Source: JANWVO01 sp037446555 (lineage in GTDB: Bacteria; Acidobacteriota; Terriglobia; Bryobacterales; Bryobacteraceae). Taken from it: 64,000 nt of DNA. The position numbers and the translations under genes were made by a program. Every line of letters begins with the position of its first letter. Position 1 is the stretch's first letter. The DNA lies in assembly GCA_037446555.1 (NCBI GenBank), contig JBBIIK010000010.1, forward strand, positions 24,011 through 88,010. Direction: 5' to 3'. Under the pieces are notes generated by a model. The model worked only from the letters and a program-made list of their open reading frames with translations, did not search any database and was not told the origin of the DNA. Positions 34,218 to 45,400 of the stretch are shown here, piece after piece.

Positions 34218-34856
34218 GTGGCCACGGATCTGATCGAAATCGACGTGGAACAACCGTCCGTCGAGGCGATCGAGCGGGCCGCCATCGCGATCCGGCGCGG
34301 GCAGATCGTGGCCATTCCGACGGACGCGCTTTACACGCTGGTGTCCGATCCGTTCAACCTGCAGGCGGTAGGCCGGGTTTTCGCCGCCAAAGGACGGGAA
34401 ACGCAGCGGTCGCTGCCGTTGCTCGTGAATGATTTCTTCATGGCGGAGGAACTGGCGTCGGAATTGCCGGCCCGGTTTTTCCTGCTGGCGCGGCGATTCT
34501 GGCCGGGGCCGCTGTCCATCATCGTGCCTGCCTCGGCGCGCGTGCCGCTGAAGGTGACCGGCAACACGGGGAGGCTGGCGCTGCGCCAGCCTCGCTCGCG
34601 CACGGCGCAGGCTTTGCTGGACTGGCTGGGGCAGCCGCTGATCGGCACGTCGGCCAACGTCAGCGGGCAGCCGACCTGCCGCACGGGCATCGAGACGTTC
34701 GCCATTATGGACGGGCGCATCGACCTGGTGCTGGATGGCGGCGCCTGCGTCGGGCAGGGCGCCACGACGGTGGATGTCGCCGAACCGTACTGGCGGATCA
34801 TCCGGGAGGGGGCCATCCCGGAGCGGGAGATTGCGGAGTGCCTGCACGGGGTCTGA
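34218..34856 (+). CDS. L-threonylcarbamoyladenylate synthase (Sua5/YciO/YrdC family)
   Basis: A 212-aa enzyme that makes threonylcarbamoyl-AMP for the t6A37 modification of ANN-decoding tRNAs. Signatures are GQIVAIPTDALYTLVSDP, KGRETQRSLPLLV, FWPGPLSIIV and GTSANVSGQPTC. The short length fits the YrdC/TsaC form or the YciO branch, which cannot be distinguished by eye. GTG start at 34218 with GGAGAAAC upstream. The 3' end overlaps the next gene by 19 bases. Confidence 0.88.
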   Translation: MATDLIEIDVEQPSVEAIERAAIAIRRGQIVAIPTDALYTLVSDPFNLQAVGRVFAAKGRETQRSLPLLVNDFFMAEELASELPARFFLLARRFWPGPLSIIVPASARVPLKVTGNTGRLALRQPRSRTAQALLDWLGQPLIGTSANVSGQPTCRTGIETFAIMDGRIDLVLDGGACVGQGATTVDVAEPYWRIIREGAIPEREIAECLHGV

Positions 34857-35620
34857 CTTTGCTGCTGCTGGCGGCTGCCGCCGCAGCGCAGACGGGCTCT
34901 CTGCCGCGCGGCGGCGACTTGGGGCGCGAGTGGGCGGCGGAGGAGTGGAACTCGCGCAACCTGGTGATGAAAGGCAAGTGGTTGAGGGAGGGCAACACCG
35001 CGCGTTTCCGCGTCTTTTACAGCGATGCCAAAGGGCGTCCTGCCACATGGACGGTGGAAATTCTCTCCATCGAGGGCGATGAAGTGCGCATGAGAGCGGT
35101 GGTACCCCTGAGCCAGGGACCGCGCGCCTACAGCGTCAACGGAAAGATCCAGAGCGACGGGCGCACCATCCGGGGCAAGGCGGAGTGGTGCGGCGGCGCG
35201 GTGGCGTGCGGCTTTCGCGTGGTGGCGGACTGGAAGCCCGCGCCGAAAGGCGTGGCGCAGGTGGCCGCCGCCTCTCCGGCACCCCGGAGTTCTTCGCCGC
35301 TCCTGGAGGGCATCCGCGCCAACCCAGGCAAGCTGTGGCGCGTCACGGACCTGACGACGCGCGGCTTCCATTGGGAGGGCACGTGGACTTTCGAGGGTGA
35401 GACGGTGCGTTTCTCTTACCGCGAGAAGAAGTCCGGCGCGAAAGCTGAAGGAGTGCTTGAACTACAAAAATGGGACGGCGCCTATGTGCGGCTGTTGAAC
35501 CGCGCATCGAAGGACACCTATGAGGGGGACGTGCAGGCGGACGGGCGGACGATCCGTGGCACGGCGCAGTCCTGCGGGGTCGATCCGAAATGCCGCTGGG
35601 AGGCGGTGATCGAGAAGTGA
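34838..35620 (+). CDS. Secreted protein with internal duplication, unknown function
   Basis: A 260-aa protein with a signal peptide (GLTLLLLAAAAAAQTG) and GTG start inside the end of the preceding gene. Two homologous halves are visible. Residues about 40-130 end in GKIQSDGRTIRGKAEWCGG, and residues about 170-258 end in GDVQADGRTIRGTAQSCGV; each also has a WEG/MKG-type beta strand, FRVFYSDAKG or FSYREKKSG, about 20-30 residues into the half. Cysteines after RG(K/T)A are conserved and could form disulfides. I do not recognise the family. It may be a periplasmic or surface beta-rich repeat protein. Confidence 0.7.
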   Translation: MPARGLTLLLLAAAAAAQTGSLPRGGDLGREWAAEEWNSRNLVMKGKWLREGNTARFRVFYSDAKGRPATWTVEILSIEGDEVRMRAVVPLSQGPRAYSVNGKIQSDGRTIRGKAEWCGGAVACGFRVVADWKPAPKGVAQVAAASPAPRSSSPLLEGIRANPGKLWRVTDLTTRGFHWEGTWTFEGETVRFSYREKKSGAKAEGVLELQKWDGAYVRLLNRASKDTYEGDVQADGRTIRGTAQSCGVDPKCRWEAVIEK

Positions 35621-35865
35621 CTTGGCCCGGAGGGCGGCTTCACGGTATCCTGTCGGGCAGAGGAGCGTTCCTGCGGAACGCGTCACTGGTCTCCATAATT
35701 GATCCGATGCTAGTGAATCTGGAGCCTGGCTCGAAGATTCGCGCTGGTGAGCATGCTCCGCAAGGAGAAGCCTGAAGGCGCGCGGCGGGCTCCCCCCGTG
35801 GTCGATCGGGGTCGATTCCGAGGCTGGAACGGTTCTTGTGGTGCGCTCCCTCTTCCCTGCTCTTC

Positions 35866-36666
35866 ATGCGAATTCTCTTCATCGGCGATATTTTCGCCTC
35901 GCCCGGGCGCCGCATCACCGCCGCCTGCCTCGGACGCCTGATCAGCGATGAAAAGATCGATCTGGCGATCGCCAATGTCGAAAACGCCGCTGGCGGGTTC
36001 GGCATCACGCCGCCGCTGGCGCAGGAGCTGTTCGCGCTTGGCATCGATGTGATGACCACCGGCAATCACATCTGGGACAAGCGCGAGGTGTACGACTATT
36101 TGAACCGGGAGCCACGCCTGCTGCGTCCGGCGAACTACGGCGACGGCGTGCCCGGATCAGGAGTCTACACTGGCAAAGCCCGGAACGGCGTCCCTTACGC
36201 CGTTCTGAACCTTCAGGGACGCGTCCACATGCCGGCAATCGAGTGCCCGTTCCGCACGGCGGATTCGCTGCTGGCCGGGCTGGAGGCGGAGATCCGCATT
36301 CGCTTTGTGGATTTCCACGCCGAAGCCACCAGCGAGAAGATGGCCATGGGCTGGCACCTGGACGGGCGCGCCACCGCGGTGATCGGCACGCACACGCACG
36401 TCCCCACAGCCGATGCGCGCATCCTGCCGGGCGGCACGGCCTATCAGACGGACTGCGGGATGACCGGGCCCTACGACTCTGTGATCGGCGTGGAGAAGCG
36501 CACTATCCTGCACCGGTTTCTGACGCAGCTGCCGGCACGGTTTGAAGCGGCCACGGGCATGGTGGAGCTGCACGCGACGGTGATCGACGCCGACGACGAC
36601 ACCGGGCTGGCGCGCTCCATCCGGCCGTTGACGATCACAGCGGCCGAGGTGGGCGAGCCGCTGTAG
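35866..36666 (+). CDS. YmdB-family metallophosphoesterase (TIGR00282)
   Basis: A 266-aa phosphodiesterase. The metal site is clear: LFIGDIFASPGRR, ANVENAAGGFGI, TTGNHIWDKREV (GNH), DFHAEATSEKMAMG and VIGTHTHVPTAD (GTHTHV). The characterised Bacillus YmdB hydrolyses 2',3'-cyclic nucleotides and affects biofilm and sporulation choices; the role here is unknown. The ATG at 35866 starts the conserved core exactly. There are 245 bases upstream without a clear gene. Its stop is one base from the acs stop on the opposite strand. Confidence 0.92.
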   Translation: MRILFIGDIFASPGRRITAACLGRLISDEKIDLAIANVENAAGGFGITPPLAQELFALGIDVMTTGNHIWDKREVYDYLNREPRLLRPANYGDGVPGSGVYTGKARNGVPYAVLNLQGRVHMPAIECPFRTADSLLAGLEAEIRIRFVDFHAEATSEKMAMGWHLDGRATAVIGTHTHVPTADARILPGGTAYQTDCGMTGPYDSVIGVEKRTILHRFLTQLPARFEAATGMVELHATVIDADDDTGLARSIRPLTITAAEVGEPL

Positions 36667-36667
36667 G

Positions 36668-38596
36668 TCAGTCCTCGTCCTGTTGCGCCGCCAGCCGCGT
36701 CACCACGCCGAGGTCCTCAAGCGTCGTCACATCGCCCGTGACGGTATGCGAGGTGACAATCTCGCGCAGCAGGCGGCGCATGATCTTGCCGGAGCGAGTT
36801 TTGGGCAGCGCTTCGGTGAAGCGGATCTCCTCCGGGCGCGCGAAGGCGCCGATCTCGTGCGCCACCCACTGCCGGAGTTCTTTCGCAAGCCCGTCGCCGG
36901 GCGAGTAGCCCTGTTTCAGGGTGATAAAGCAGCACACTGCCTGGCCGGTGATCTCGTGCGGCTTGCCGACCACCGCTGCCTCTGCCACCGCGGGATGATG
37001 GACGAGCGCGGATTCGACCTCCATGGTGGAAAGCCGGTGCCCGCTGACGTTCATCACGTCGTCGACGCGACCGAGGATCCAGAAATAGCCGTCCTCGTCC
37101 TGGCGCGCCGCGTCGCCGGTGAAGTAGATGCCGGGCACGCGAGAGAAATACTGCTGCTCGTAACGCTGCGGGTCGCCCCAGATGGTGCGGAGCATGGAGG
37201 GCCAAGGGCGTTTGATGACGAGGAAGCCTTCCGTGTTGGGCGGAACCGGCTTGCCGTGAAAGTCGACCACATCCGCCTCGATTCCTGGCATGGGAAGGGT
37301 GCCGGAGCCGGGCTTGAGCGGCACGGCGCCGGGCATGGGCGCGATGAGGATGCCGCCGGTTTCCGTCTGCCACCAGGTGTCGACGATCGGGCAGCTTTCC
37401 TTGCCGATCACGCGGTGGTACCACTCCCACGCGGCGGGATTGATGGGTTCGCCCACGCTGCCGAGCAGGCGCAGCGAGGAGAGATCGTGCTTCGCGGGGA
37501 GGGCATCGCCCTGCTTGATCAATGCGCGGATCGCGGTCGGCGACGTGTAGAAGATCGTGGCCTTGTAACGGGCGACAATCTCCCACCAGCGGTCCCACGC
37601 CGGATAATCCGGCGCGCCTTCGTACATAACGCAAGTGGCGCCCGCCGAGAGGGGTCCATAGACGAGATAAGAGTGCCCGGTGACCCAGCCGATGTCGGCC
37701 GTGCACCAGTAGATGTCGTCCTCCTTCAGGTCGAACACCCATTTCATGGTGCAGGTGACGTAGGTGAGGTAGCCGCCGGTAGTGTGGAGGATCCCCTTGG
37801 GCTTGCCGGTGGTGCCGGAGGTGTAGAGCACGAAGAGCGGGTGTTCGGAGTCAAGCGGCTCGGCGGGACAATCGGGGGAAGCGCCTTCCTCGAGCTCGTG
37901 CCACCACAGGTCCCGCCCCTCCTGCATGTGAATCTGGCCGCCGGTGCGCTTCAGCACGATCAGGTCGCGGACGTTGGGACAATCGGCAAGCGCCTCGTCG
38001 GCGGCGTCCTTGAGCCGCACTTCCCTGCCCCGGCGCCAGCCGCCGTCGGCGGTGAGCACGAGGTGCGCGTCGAGGTCCTGGATGCGCGCTTTTAGGGCTT
38101 CCGCGGAGAAGCCACCGAAGACCACCGAGTGCGTGATGCCCAGCCGTGCGCAGGCGAGCATGGCCACCACGGCTTCGGGCACCATCGGCATGTAGATGAT
38201 GGCGCGGTCGCCCGTCTTGTAGCCGCGCGACTTCAGCACGTTGGCAAAGCGACAGACGTGTTCGTGCAACTCGCGGTAAGTGAGCGCCCGGCGGTCGCCC
38301 GGCTCGCCCTCAAACAGCAGGGCGGTCTTGTCCCCGCGTGCGGTCAAATGCCGGTCCAGGCAGTTGTAAGAGGCGTTCGTCTTCGCTCCAACGAACCACT
38401 TCACGAAGGGCGGGTGCCACTCGAAGACGTGGCGCCACTTTTCGAACCAGTGAACCTCGTTCTCTGCCATTTCCGCCCAGAACTCTTCCGGATGCTCCAC
38501 GGCGCGGTGGTAGAGGCTGCGATAAGCCTCCAGGCTGCCGACGTGGGCGCGGCTGGCGAATTCGGGCGGCGGTGGATAGACGGTCGTTTCCTGCAT
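36668..38596 (-). CDS. acs: Acetyl-CoA synthetase (AMP-forming)
   Basis: A 642-aa enzyme that activates acetate to acetyl-CoA through acetyl-AMP. It has the full-length ACS N-terminal region (EFWAEMAENEVHWFEKW), the P-loop VLYTSGTTGKPKGILHT, the acyl-pocket motif YGPLSAGATCVMYEG with W in DTWWQTETGG, the hinge YFTGDAARQDEDGYFWILGR, and the regulatory lysine in TRSGKIMRRLLRE (reversibly acetylated in many bacteria). A GTG 39 bases upstream is an alternative start. A TACACT -10-like hexamer precedes the chosen ATG by about 16 bases. Confidence 0.94.
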   Translation of the reverse strand: MQETTVYPPPPEFASRAHVGSLEAYRSLYHRAVEHPEEFWAEMAENEVHWFEKWRHVFEWHPPFVKWFVGAKTNASYNCLDRHLTARGDKTALLFEGEPGDRRALTYRELHEHVCRFANVLKSRGYKTGDRAIIYMPMVPEAVVAMLACARLGITHSVVFGGFSAEALKARIQDLDAHLVLTADGGWRRGREVRLKDAADEALADCPNVRDLIVLKRTGGQIHMQEGRDLWWHELEEGASPDCPAEPLDSEHPLFVLYTSGTTGKPKGILHTTGGYLTYVTCTMKWVFDLKEDDIYWCTADIGWVTGHSYLVYGPLSAGATCVMYEGAPDYPAWDRWWEIVARYKATIFYTSPTAIRALIKQGDALPAKHDLSSLRLLGSVGEPINPAAWEWYHRVIGKESCPIVDTWWQTETGGILIAPMPGAVPLKPGSGTLPMPGIEADVVDFHGKPVPPNTEGFLVIKRPWPSMLRTIWGDPQRYEQQYFSRVPGIYFTGDAARQDEDGYFWILGRVDDVMNVSGHRLSTMEVESALVHHPAVAEAAVVGKPHEITGQAVCCFITLKQGYSPGDGLAKELRQWVAHEIGAFARPEEIRFTEALPKTRSGKIMRRLLREIVTSHTVTGDVTTLEDLGVVTRLAAQQDED

Positions 38597-39012
38597 GGCT
38601 GATCGAATGTTGAGTGTATCAGAGCGGGGAAGCACGGCTGAGAATCAGAAATCCGGGTTCTTTATTCCTGGAAGGGCCCTGCCGGGCGGAAACGCTGCCA
38701 CGGGGATGCAGCCCGTGGGCGCAAATCGTACCGGAAATTGTTACCGGGGTGGGAGGATATTTCTGCGCCGGGGTGGAGGAATTTGCCGGAAAATTGCGGC
38801 CTCCGGCAGTGGCAGACAATTTGCATGCGGGGGTTGAGACGGCATGGCCTGCGGGTGTCTGGCGGAAGCCCGTCCCCTCGAGGCTCCGGCAAACCTCTGA
38901 CGCGCAGGCGTGTCGTTGCAGAAATCGGTTGTGGTTATTTTGACTCAGCAAGAAGAATGCTTGCAACGATTCCGGAAGAAGAGTCCAATAGAGACTGATC
39001 AAGGAGGTTCAG
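38597..39012. other. Divergent spacer between acs and the DUF5666-like gene
   Basis: No convincing gene. It shows runs of GGGG/CCGG and imperfect hairpins (GCCGG ... CCGGC near 38788-38812) but no recognised riboswitch. A TTGACT (38940-38945) may belong to the 39013 promoter, although no good -10 is found at the right spacing. The strong AAGGAGG ribosome binding site of the next gene starts at 39001. Confidence 0.4.
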
Positions 39013-39747
39013 ATGCGGAGAATTTTGAGCTGGCTTGCTCCGGCTTTGCTTGCGTTCAGCGTGCTTTGTCCGGCACAGACCGAGGATGTGCAAGATCTGG
39101 GCCCGAAGATTTTCCAGGCACAGTGGGTCAGCGTGGGCAAGCTGCCAGAAGACCCGTCTTCCCTGATTCCGTTCCCCTGGGGCGGCGATCCCCTGACCGA
39201 TGGCGAGATCGAGGTCCGCGCCAAGGGACAGGTGAAGGTCGAGTTGGAGGGCGCCTTTCCCGAGGCATCCTACAAGCTTCTGGTCTGCAAGCTGAGCAAT
39301 GTGGCGGACCGCTGCGCGGAACTCGGCACGGTGCCTACCGACGACAGGGGCAGGGCGAACGCCGTGGTGCCATGGCCGCAGGATGCCACCGGGCCGCACG
39401 CGGTCTTCTTCGTGCTGAGCCGGGACGAGGAGTCCCAGTTTGTCGCCGGATTCTACATGCCCTCGGGCGTACCGCCTGTGACGGGGATTCCGCCCACGAC
39501 GGGGCAGACACCGGAGCCGCCCAAGCCCGAGTGGAAGGAAGTCCAGATCAAGGGAGCGATTGACTCCGTGGGCAATGGGTCCTTCGTTGTCGGGGGCCAG
39601 ACGGTGCTGGTAGACGACAACACGCGCTATGCCGGACGAGTGAAGGAATTCGCCGATCTGGCCGCGGGCATGAAGGTGGAGGTGAGCGGAACCACCGCTC
39701 CCGGAGGAGTCCTCGCCGCACGGGTTCTCGTCAGCGGCAAGATGTAG
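39013..39747 (+). CDS. Secreted protein with C-terminal DUF5666-like domain
   Basis: A 244-aa protein with a signal peptide (ILSWLAPALLAFSVLCPAQ). The N-terminal half is an uncharacterised beta-rich region. A Pro/Thr-rich linker (GVPPVTGIPPTTGQTPEPP) leads to a C-terminal small beta-barrel: VQIKGAIDSVGNGSFVVGGQ, VDDNTRYAGR, FADLAAGMKVEVSG, LAARVLVSGKM. That is the DUF5666 pattern. Function is unknown. It has its own strong ribosome binding site (AAGGAGG) and ends 11 bases from the hydrogenase operon end. Confidence 0.7.
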   Translation: MRRILSWLAPALLAFSVLCPAQTEDVQDLGPKIFQAQWVSVGKLPEDPSSLIPFPWGGDPLTDGEIEVRAKGQVKVELEGAFPEASYKLLVCKLSNVADRCAELGTVPTDDRGRANAVVPWPQDATGPHAVFFVLSRDEESQFVAGFYMPSGVPPVTGIPPTTGQTPEPPKPEWKEVQIKGAIDSVGNGSFVVGGQTVLVDDNTRYAGRVKEFADLAAGMKVEVSGTTAPGGVLAARVLVSGKM

Positions 39748-39758
39748 CCAGGCCCGGC

Positions 39759-41174
39759 TCAGACTTCCTGAAGCACGTCGCCGTCGGCCCCGAGCAGGCG
39801 CATCCGGAAGGCCGGCTTGCCGAAGGCGTGCGTGGAACAGCTCAGGCATGGATCATAGGCGCGCACGACTGCGGAGACGCGGTTGAGCGCGCCTTCTTTC
39901 AATTGCGCTCCGTCAACGAAGCGTTCGGCCACCTGCCGGATGCTGTGGTTGATGGCCAGGTTGTTGTGGCCGGTGGCGACGATGAGGTTGGCCCCGGTGA
40001 TGGCGCCCCGCTCGTTCACGCGGTAGTGGTGGATGAGCACGCCGCGGGGCGCTTCAATGATGCCGACGCCGTCGAGCGAGTTCACGCCCGCCTCGGCGCG
40101 GACGTGCGAATCGAGAATCTCGGGGAAATGGAGAAGCTCCTCCATCCGCTCGATGGCGTAAAGGGCCTCGATGAGCCGGGCGTAGTGATAGTAGAACGAG
40201 CTGTTCACCACGCGGCCCAGCCTTTGACGGTACTCGAGCAGTTCGCGGTCGGCTTCCGTGGCGCCACAGTTTTCGGCCACATTGAGGCGTGCCAGCGGAC
40301 CGACGCGGTAAATGCCCTCCGGGTAACCCAGCGGCTTGAAGTAGGGCGCCTTCAGGTAAGAGTCCGGCATGGCCGCCTCGCCGATCCACTTTGCGTACTC
40401 CGCGGGTTTGGCGACGCGTCCCGCGAGCTTGCCCGAGGAGTCGATGAAGCGGATTATGCCGTCGTAGATCTGGAGCCGCCCGTCGGCGTCGACCAGGCCG
40501 GCGTGCATCGTCGGCATGTTTCCGAAGGCCTCGCTCTCGGCCGGAAACTGGTCGAGCATGGACTTGAACAGGCGCAGCGTCCTGCGGATGATGGAATGCG
40601 CCAGCGGCAGGTCTGCCAAGATGAGGTCGCGCGTCTCAGTGCTCATCGGCCGGTTGACGCCGCCGGGCACGATCCACGCCGGATGCACCCGTTCTCCGGC
40701 GAGCCGTTCGATGGTTTGCTGTCCGAAGCGGCGCAGCGCGATGCCGTCGCGCGCCGCCTCGGGGTGTTTCTCGATCAGCCCCAGCACGTTGCGGGCGGCG
40801 GGATCGGAATCGAAGCCCAGCAGCAGGTCGGGCGCCGAGAGATGGAAAAAGCTCAGCGCGTGGCTCTGGACGAACTGCGCGCAATGGACGAGTTCCCGCA
40901 GCAGGCGCGCCGCCTCGGGGATCTGCACCGCCATAATGGCGTCGCACGCCTTGGCCGAAGCCAGCAGGTGACTCACGGGGCAGATGCCGCAGATGCGTGC
41001 CGTGATAGCGGGCATCTCGTAATAGGGCCGGCCTTCGGTGAATTTCTCGAATCCGCGCACCTGTGTCACATGGAACTGCGCGGAGCCCACCTTGCCTTCT
41101 TCGTTCAAGTGGATGTCGATGCGCGCGTGGCCCTCGATGCGCGTCACGTGGTGGATCCGGATGGTTGTACCCAT
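39759..41174 (-). CDS. hoxH: NiFe hydrogenase large subunit (HoxH-like, group 3d)
   Basis: A 471-aa catalytic subunit. The L1 motif is ARICGICPVSH (around residues 60-70) and the L2 motif is DPCLSCSTHAFG near the C-terminus, giving the four cysteines for the NiFe site. After the L2 histidine a 22-residue extension remains, so a maturation endopeptidase must remove it. Motif wording and the HoxE-F-U-Y-H gene order place it with bidirectional NAD-linked hydrogenases. ATG at 41174 follows GGAGG; a GTG three bases earlier is possible. It is the last gene of the operon. No hyp maturation genes are in the window. Confidence 0.93.
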   Translation of the reverse strand: MGTTIRIHHVTRIEGHARIDIHLNEEGKVGSAQFHVTQVRGFEKFTEGRPYYEMPAITARICGICPVSHLLASAKACDAIMAVQIPEAARLLRELVHCAQFVQSHALSFFHLSAPDLLLGFDSDPAARNVLGLIEKHPEAARDGIALRRFGQQTIERLAGERVHPAWIVPGGVNRPMSTETRDLILADLPLAHSIIRRTLRLFKSMLDQFPAESEAFGNMPTMHAGLVDADGRLQIYDGIIRFIDSSGKLAGRVAKPAEYAKWIGEAAMPDSYLKAPYFKPLGYPEGIYRVGPLARLNVAENCGATEADRELLEYRQRLGRVVNSSFYYHYARLIEALYAIERMEELLHFPEILDSHVRAEAGVNSLDGVGIIEAPRGVLIHHYRVNERGAITGANLIVATGHNNLAINHSIRQVAERFVDGAQLKEGALNRVSAVVRAYDPCLSCSTHAFGKPAFRMRLLGADGDVLQEV

Positions 41175-41187
41175 CACCGCCTCCTTC

Positions 41188-41714
41188 TCAGCCGAACTTC
41201 ACCTTGCCGGCCAGCTCCGGCTTCCTGCCGGCGAGCAGCTCCGCCAGCACATGGCCGATGGCTGCCGCGGGCGGAGGGCATCCCGGCACGTGCAGGTCGA
41301 CGCGGACGGTCTCGTGCAGCGGCACAGCCTGCCGCAGCAGCGGTGGCACGCCGTCGCCGGGCACGCGGTGGTTGACGTTCACGCCATCAACGTAGATCCG
41401 CTCCAGCAGCTGCTTCGGCGGAATCTGGTTGCGCATGGAAGGCACATTGCCGGTGACGGCGCAGTCGCCGAGCGCCACCACCAGGCGCGAGCGCGCACGG
41501 ACCTTCTGCGCCAGTTGCAGGTCGTCCTGACTGCTCACGGCTCCTTCCACGAGTGTCACGTCGACGTTCTCGGGAAACTCCTGCGCATCCACCAGCGGAC
41601 CGAAGACCAGCTCGATTTTCGGCGCCAGATCGATCAGCGCCTCGTCCAGATCCAGCAGCGACATGTGGCAGCCGCTGCAACCGTCCAGCCAGACGGTGGC
41701 GATCCTTGCCCTGC

Positions 41715-41718
<4 letters not shown>
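41188..41718 (-). CDS. hoxY: NiFe hydrogenase small subunit (HoxY-like)
   Basis: A 176-aa subunit carrying one proximal 4Fe-4S cluster: LDGCSGCHMSLLD, ALGDCAVTGNVPSMRN and HVPGCPPPAAAIG supply the four cysteines. The short length without extra clusters is normal for group 3 cytosolic hydrogenases. It moves electrons from the NiFe site to the diaphorase module. The start overlaps hoxU by four bases (ATGA) and hoxH begins 13 bases after its stop. Confidence 0.93.
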
Positions 41719-42425
<707 letters not shown>

Positions 42426-42439
42426 GGTTTCCCGCTCCT

Positions 42440-45400
42440 TCAGTCGCCGTTGCGCACGTCGCAGCGCAGGCAGCGGCAGGCTTCTTCCATGGCTTCCACG
42501 GTTGTGAGCCCGAACGTGGCTTCGCGGAAGTCCTTCACGCGCGCCTCGGGTTCGGGCTCGCGCACGCGGTGCCGCCGGCTGGGGCTGGGATGCGCGGGCA
42601 CGGCCATTTCGTAATCGAACTCGGGCCAGAGGCTGGCCCAGCGCTCCTCGCCGGTCAGCATGCGGTCGATGTTGCGTGCCGCTTTCTTGCCATAGCCCAT
42701 CGCGTTGCTGACGTTGGAGGCGCCCGTGATCAGGTCGCCGCCGGCGTAGAACTTCGGGCGGCTGGTCTGGAGTGTGTAACGGTCGACCTCGATCAGCCCG
42801 TTTTCGCGGATCTTCAACCCCGAAGCCTTGGCGAAGTCGATGTCGACTGTCTCGCCGACGGCGAGGATCACCGTCTCGCAGGGGATGCGCACGATTTCAT
42901 CGGTAGGGATCGGGCGGCGCCGCCCCGAGGCGTCGTATTCGCCGAGCCGCGTCTTCACGGCCTCGAGGGCCATCACGCGCCCCGATGCGCCGCCCACGAT
43001 GCGGTGCGGGGAGGCCAGGAAGAGGATCTTCGCGCCCTCCGCCTCGGCCGCTTCCACCTCTTCATGAATGGCGGGCATGTCCTTGCGCTCGCGCCGGTAG
43101 ACGATGGTCACGTCGGCGCCGAGGCGCATGGCGGTGCGGGCGGAGTCGATGGCGGCATTGCCGCCGCCGACCACGGCGACTTTCCTGCCCAAGTCCGTCG
43201 CCTCCCGCTTCGACACCGCTTCCAGGAAGGGCAGCGCCGGCATGACGCCTTTCAGTTCCGTGCCGGGCAGGTACACCCAGTTTTCCTTCCACGTGCCGAT
43301 GGCGAGAAACACGGCGTCGTACCGTTGGTCGAGATCGTTCAGCGTGATCTCCTCCTGGATGCGCGATCCGAAGGCGAACTGAACGCCGACGCGGCGGATC
43401 AGTTCGATCTCGCGGTCGAGCACGTCCTTCGGCAACCTGTAATCGGGCAGCGCATAGCGCAGCATGCCGCCAGCATCGGGATTCGAGTCGTAGACCATCA
43501 CGTCGTGGCCGAGCAGCGCCAGGTAGTAGGCGCACGCCAGCCCCGTCGGTCCAGCGCCGGCTATGGCGCAGCGCTTGCCCGTCGGGGGCCTGCGCACGGC
43601 TGCCACGCGCGCGGCGAGTTGTTCGAATTTCGGCCCGGGGTAGATGGCGTCGGCGATGTAGCGGTGCACTTCGCGCATGTTGACCGCTTCGTCCAGCCCG
43701 GCGCGGCGGCAGCGGTTGTCGCAAGGATGCTGGCACACGCGCCCGGTGGAGGCGGGCAGCGGATTGTCGAGCACCACCGAGACGAACGCGTCCTCCAGCC
43801 GGTCTTCCTTCAACAACTGGAGGTAGCGCGGGATGTTCATGTGCAGCGGGCAGGAGTTCTCGCAGGGGCTGAGCGCCAGCTCCTCGCACACGCCGGCGCG
43901 GCACCGGCGCGCCTGGATGTGGTCTTCGAACTCGTGCCGGAAATGCCGCATCGTCGTCAGCACCGGGTTCGGTGCCGTCTGACCCAAGCCGCACAGCGAA
44001 GCGTCGCGGATCATACGGCTCAGCTCGTCCAGCGTCTCCAGGTCTTCTTCCGTTCCCTTGCCGTGGGTGATGCGGTTGAGATAGTGCAGGCTCTTGTCGA
44101 GCCCCGCCCGGCATGGGATGCACTTGCCGCAGCTCTCCGAGTGTGTGAACTCGATGAAGTAGCGCGCCACGTCCACCATGCAGTTGTCTTCGTCCATCAC
44201 CACCATGCCGCCGGAGCCCATAATGGAGCCGAGCTGCGCCAGATTCTCGTAGTCGACCGGGGTGTCGAACATCTCGCTTGGGATGCAGCCGCCGGAAGGG
44301 CCGCCGGTCTGCACGGCTTTCACCGCGCGCCCATGCGGCGCGCCGCCACCGACGTCGTAAACGAATGTCTTGAGCGGCGTGCCGAGCGGCATCTCCACGA
44401 GCCCCGTGTTCACGACCTTGCCCACCAGCGAGAACACCTTGGTGCCGGGGCTCTTCGGGCTGCCGGTTTCCAGAAACCATGCCGGGCCCTTCAGAACGAT
44501 GGGCGCGATGTTGAACCACGTCTCGACGTTGTTGATGTTGGTCGGCTTGCCGAACAGGCCCGAGTCGGCCGGATAGGGCGGGCGCGGCGTCGGACGGCCG
44601 GCTTTGCCTTCCAGCGAGCGGATGAGAGCCGTTTCCTCGCCGCAGACGAAAGCGCCGGCCCCTTCCACGAGCGACAGGTGGAACCGGAAGCCGCGGCCGA
44701 GGATATCCTCGCCGAGCAGCCCCCATTCTTCGGCCTGCTGGATGGCCGTCCGCAGACGGTGCACGGCGAGCGGATATTCGGCGCGCACGTAGATGATGCC
44801 TTCGGTAGCGCCAGTGACAAAGGCGCCGATGAGCATGCCTTCAATGAGAGAGTGCGGGTCGCCCTCGATCTCGTTGCGGTTCATGTAGGCGCCCGGGTCG
44901 CCCTCGTCGGCGTTGCAGATGAGGTATTTCGGCTCGGCCTTCGCCCGCCGGAGGAACTCCCACTTCGCGCCGGTCTGGAAGCCAGCGCCGCCGCGGCCCC
45001 GGAGCCGAGCCGCCTGGATGGCCTCGATCACCGCCGCCGGACTGTTGTCGATGAGCGCCTTGTACAGCGCCTGGTAACCGCCGACGGCGAGGAACTCTTC
45101 GATGTCGTCCGGGTTGATGAGCCCGCAATTGCGGAGCACGATCTTCTTCTGCCCGCGGAAGAACGGCACTTCGTTCCAGAGCGGGATCTCTCCGAAACCC
45201 GAACCAAATTTGATGTGGCCCGTAATGTGGTCCCATTCCTCGATCCGGCAGAGCGCAAGCTCCACGGGGACGCGTCCCGCGGCGGCCAGGTCCAGGATGG
45301 CCGGCGCATCGTCGGGGCGGATCTTTTGCAAGATCACGAGGGGCCTGCCGGGGATCCAGACGTTGACCAGCGGCTCGGCGGCGCAGTAGCCGAAACAGCC

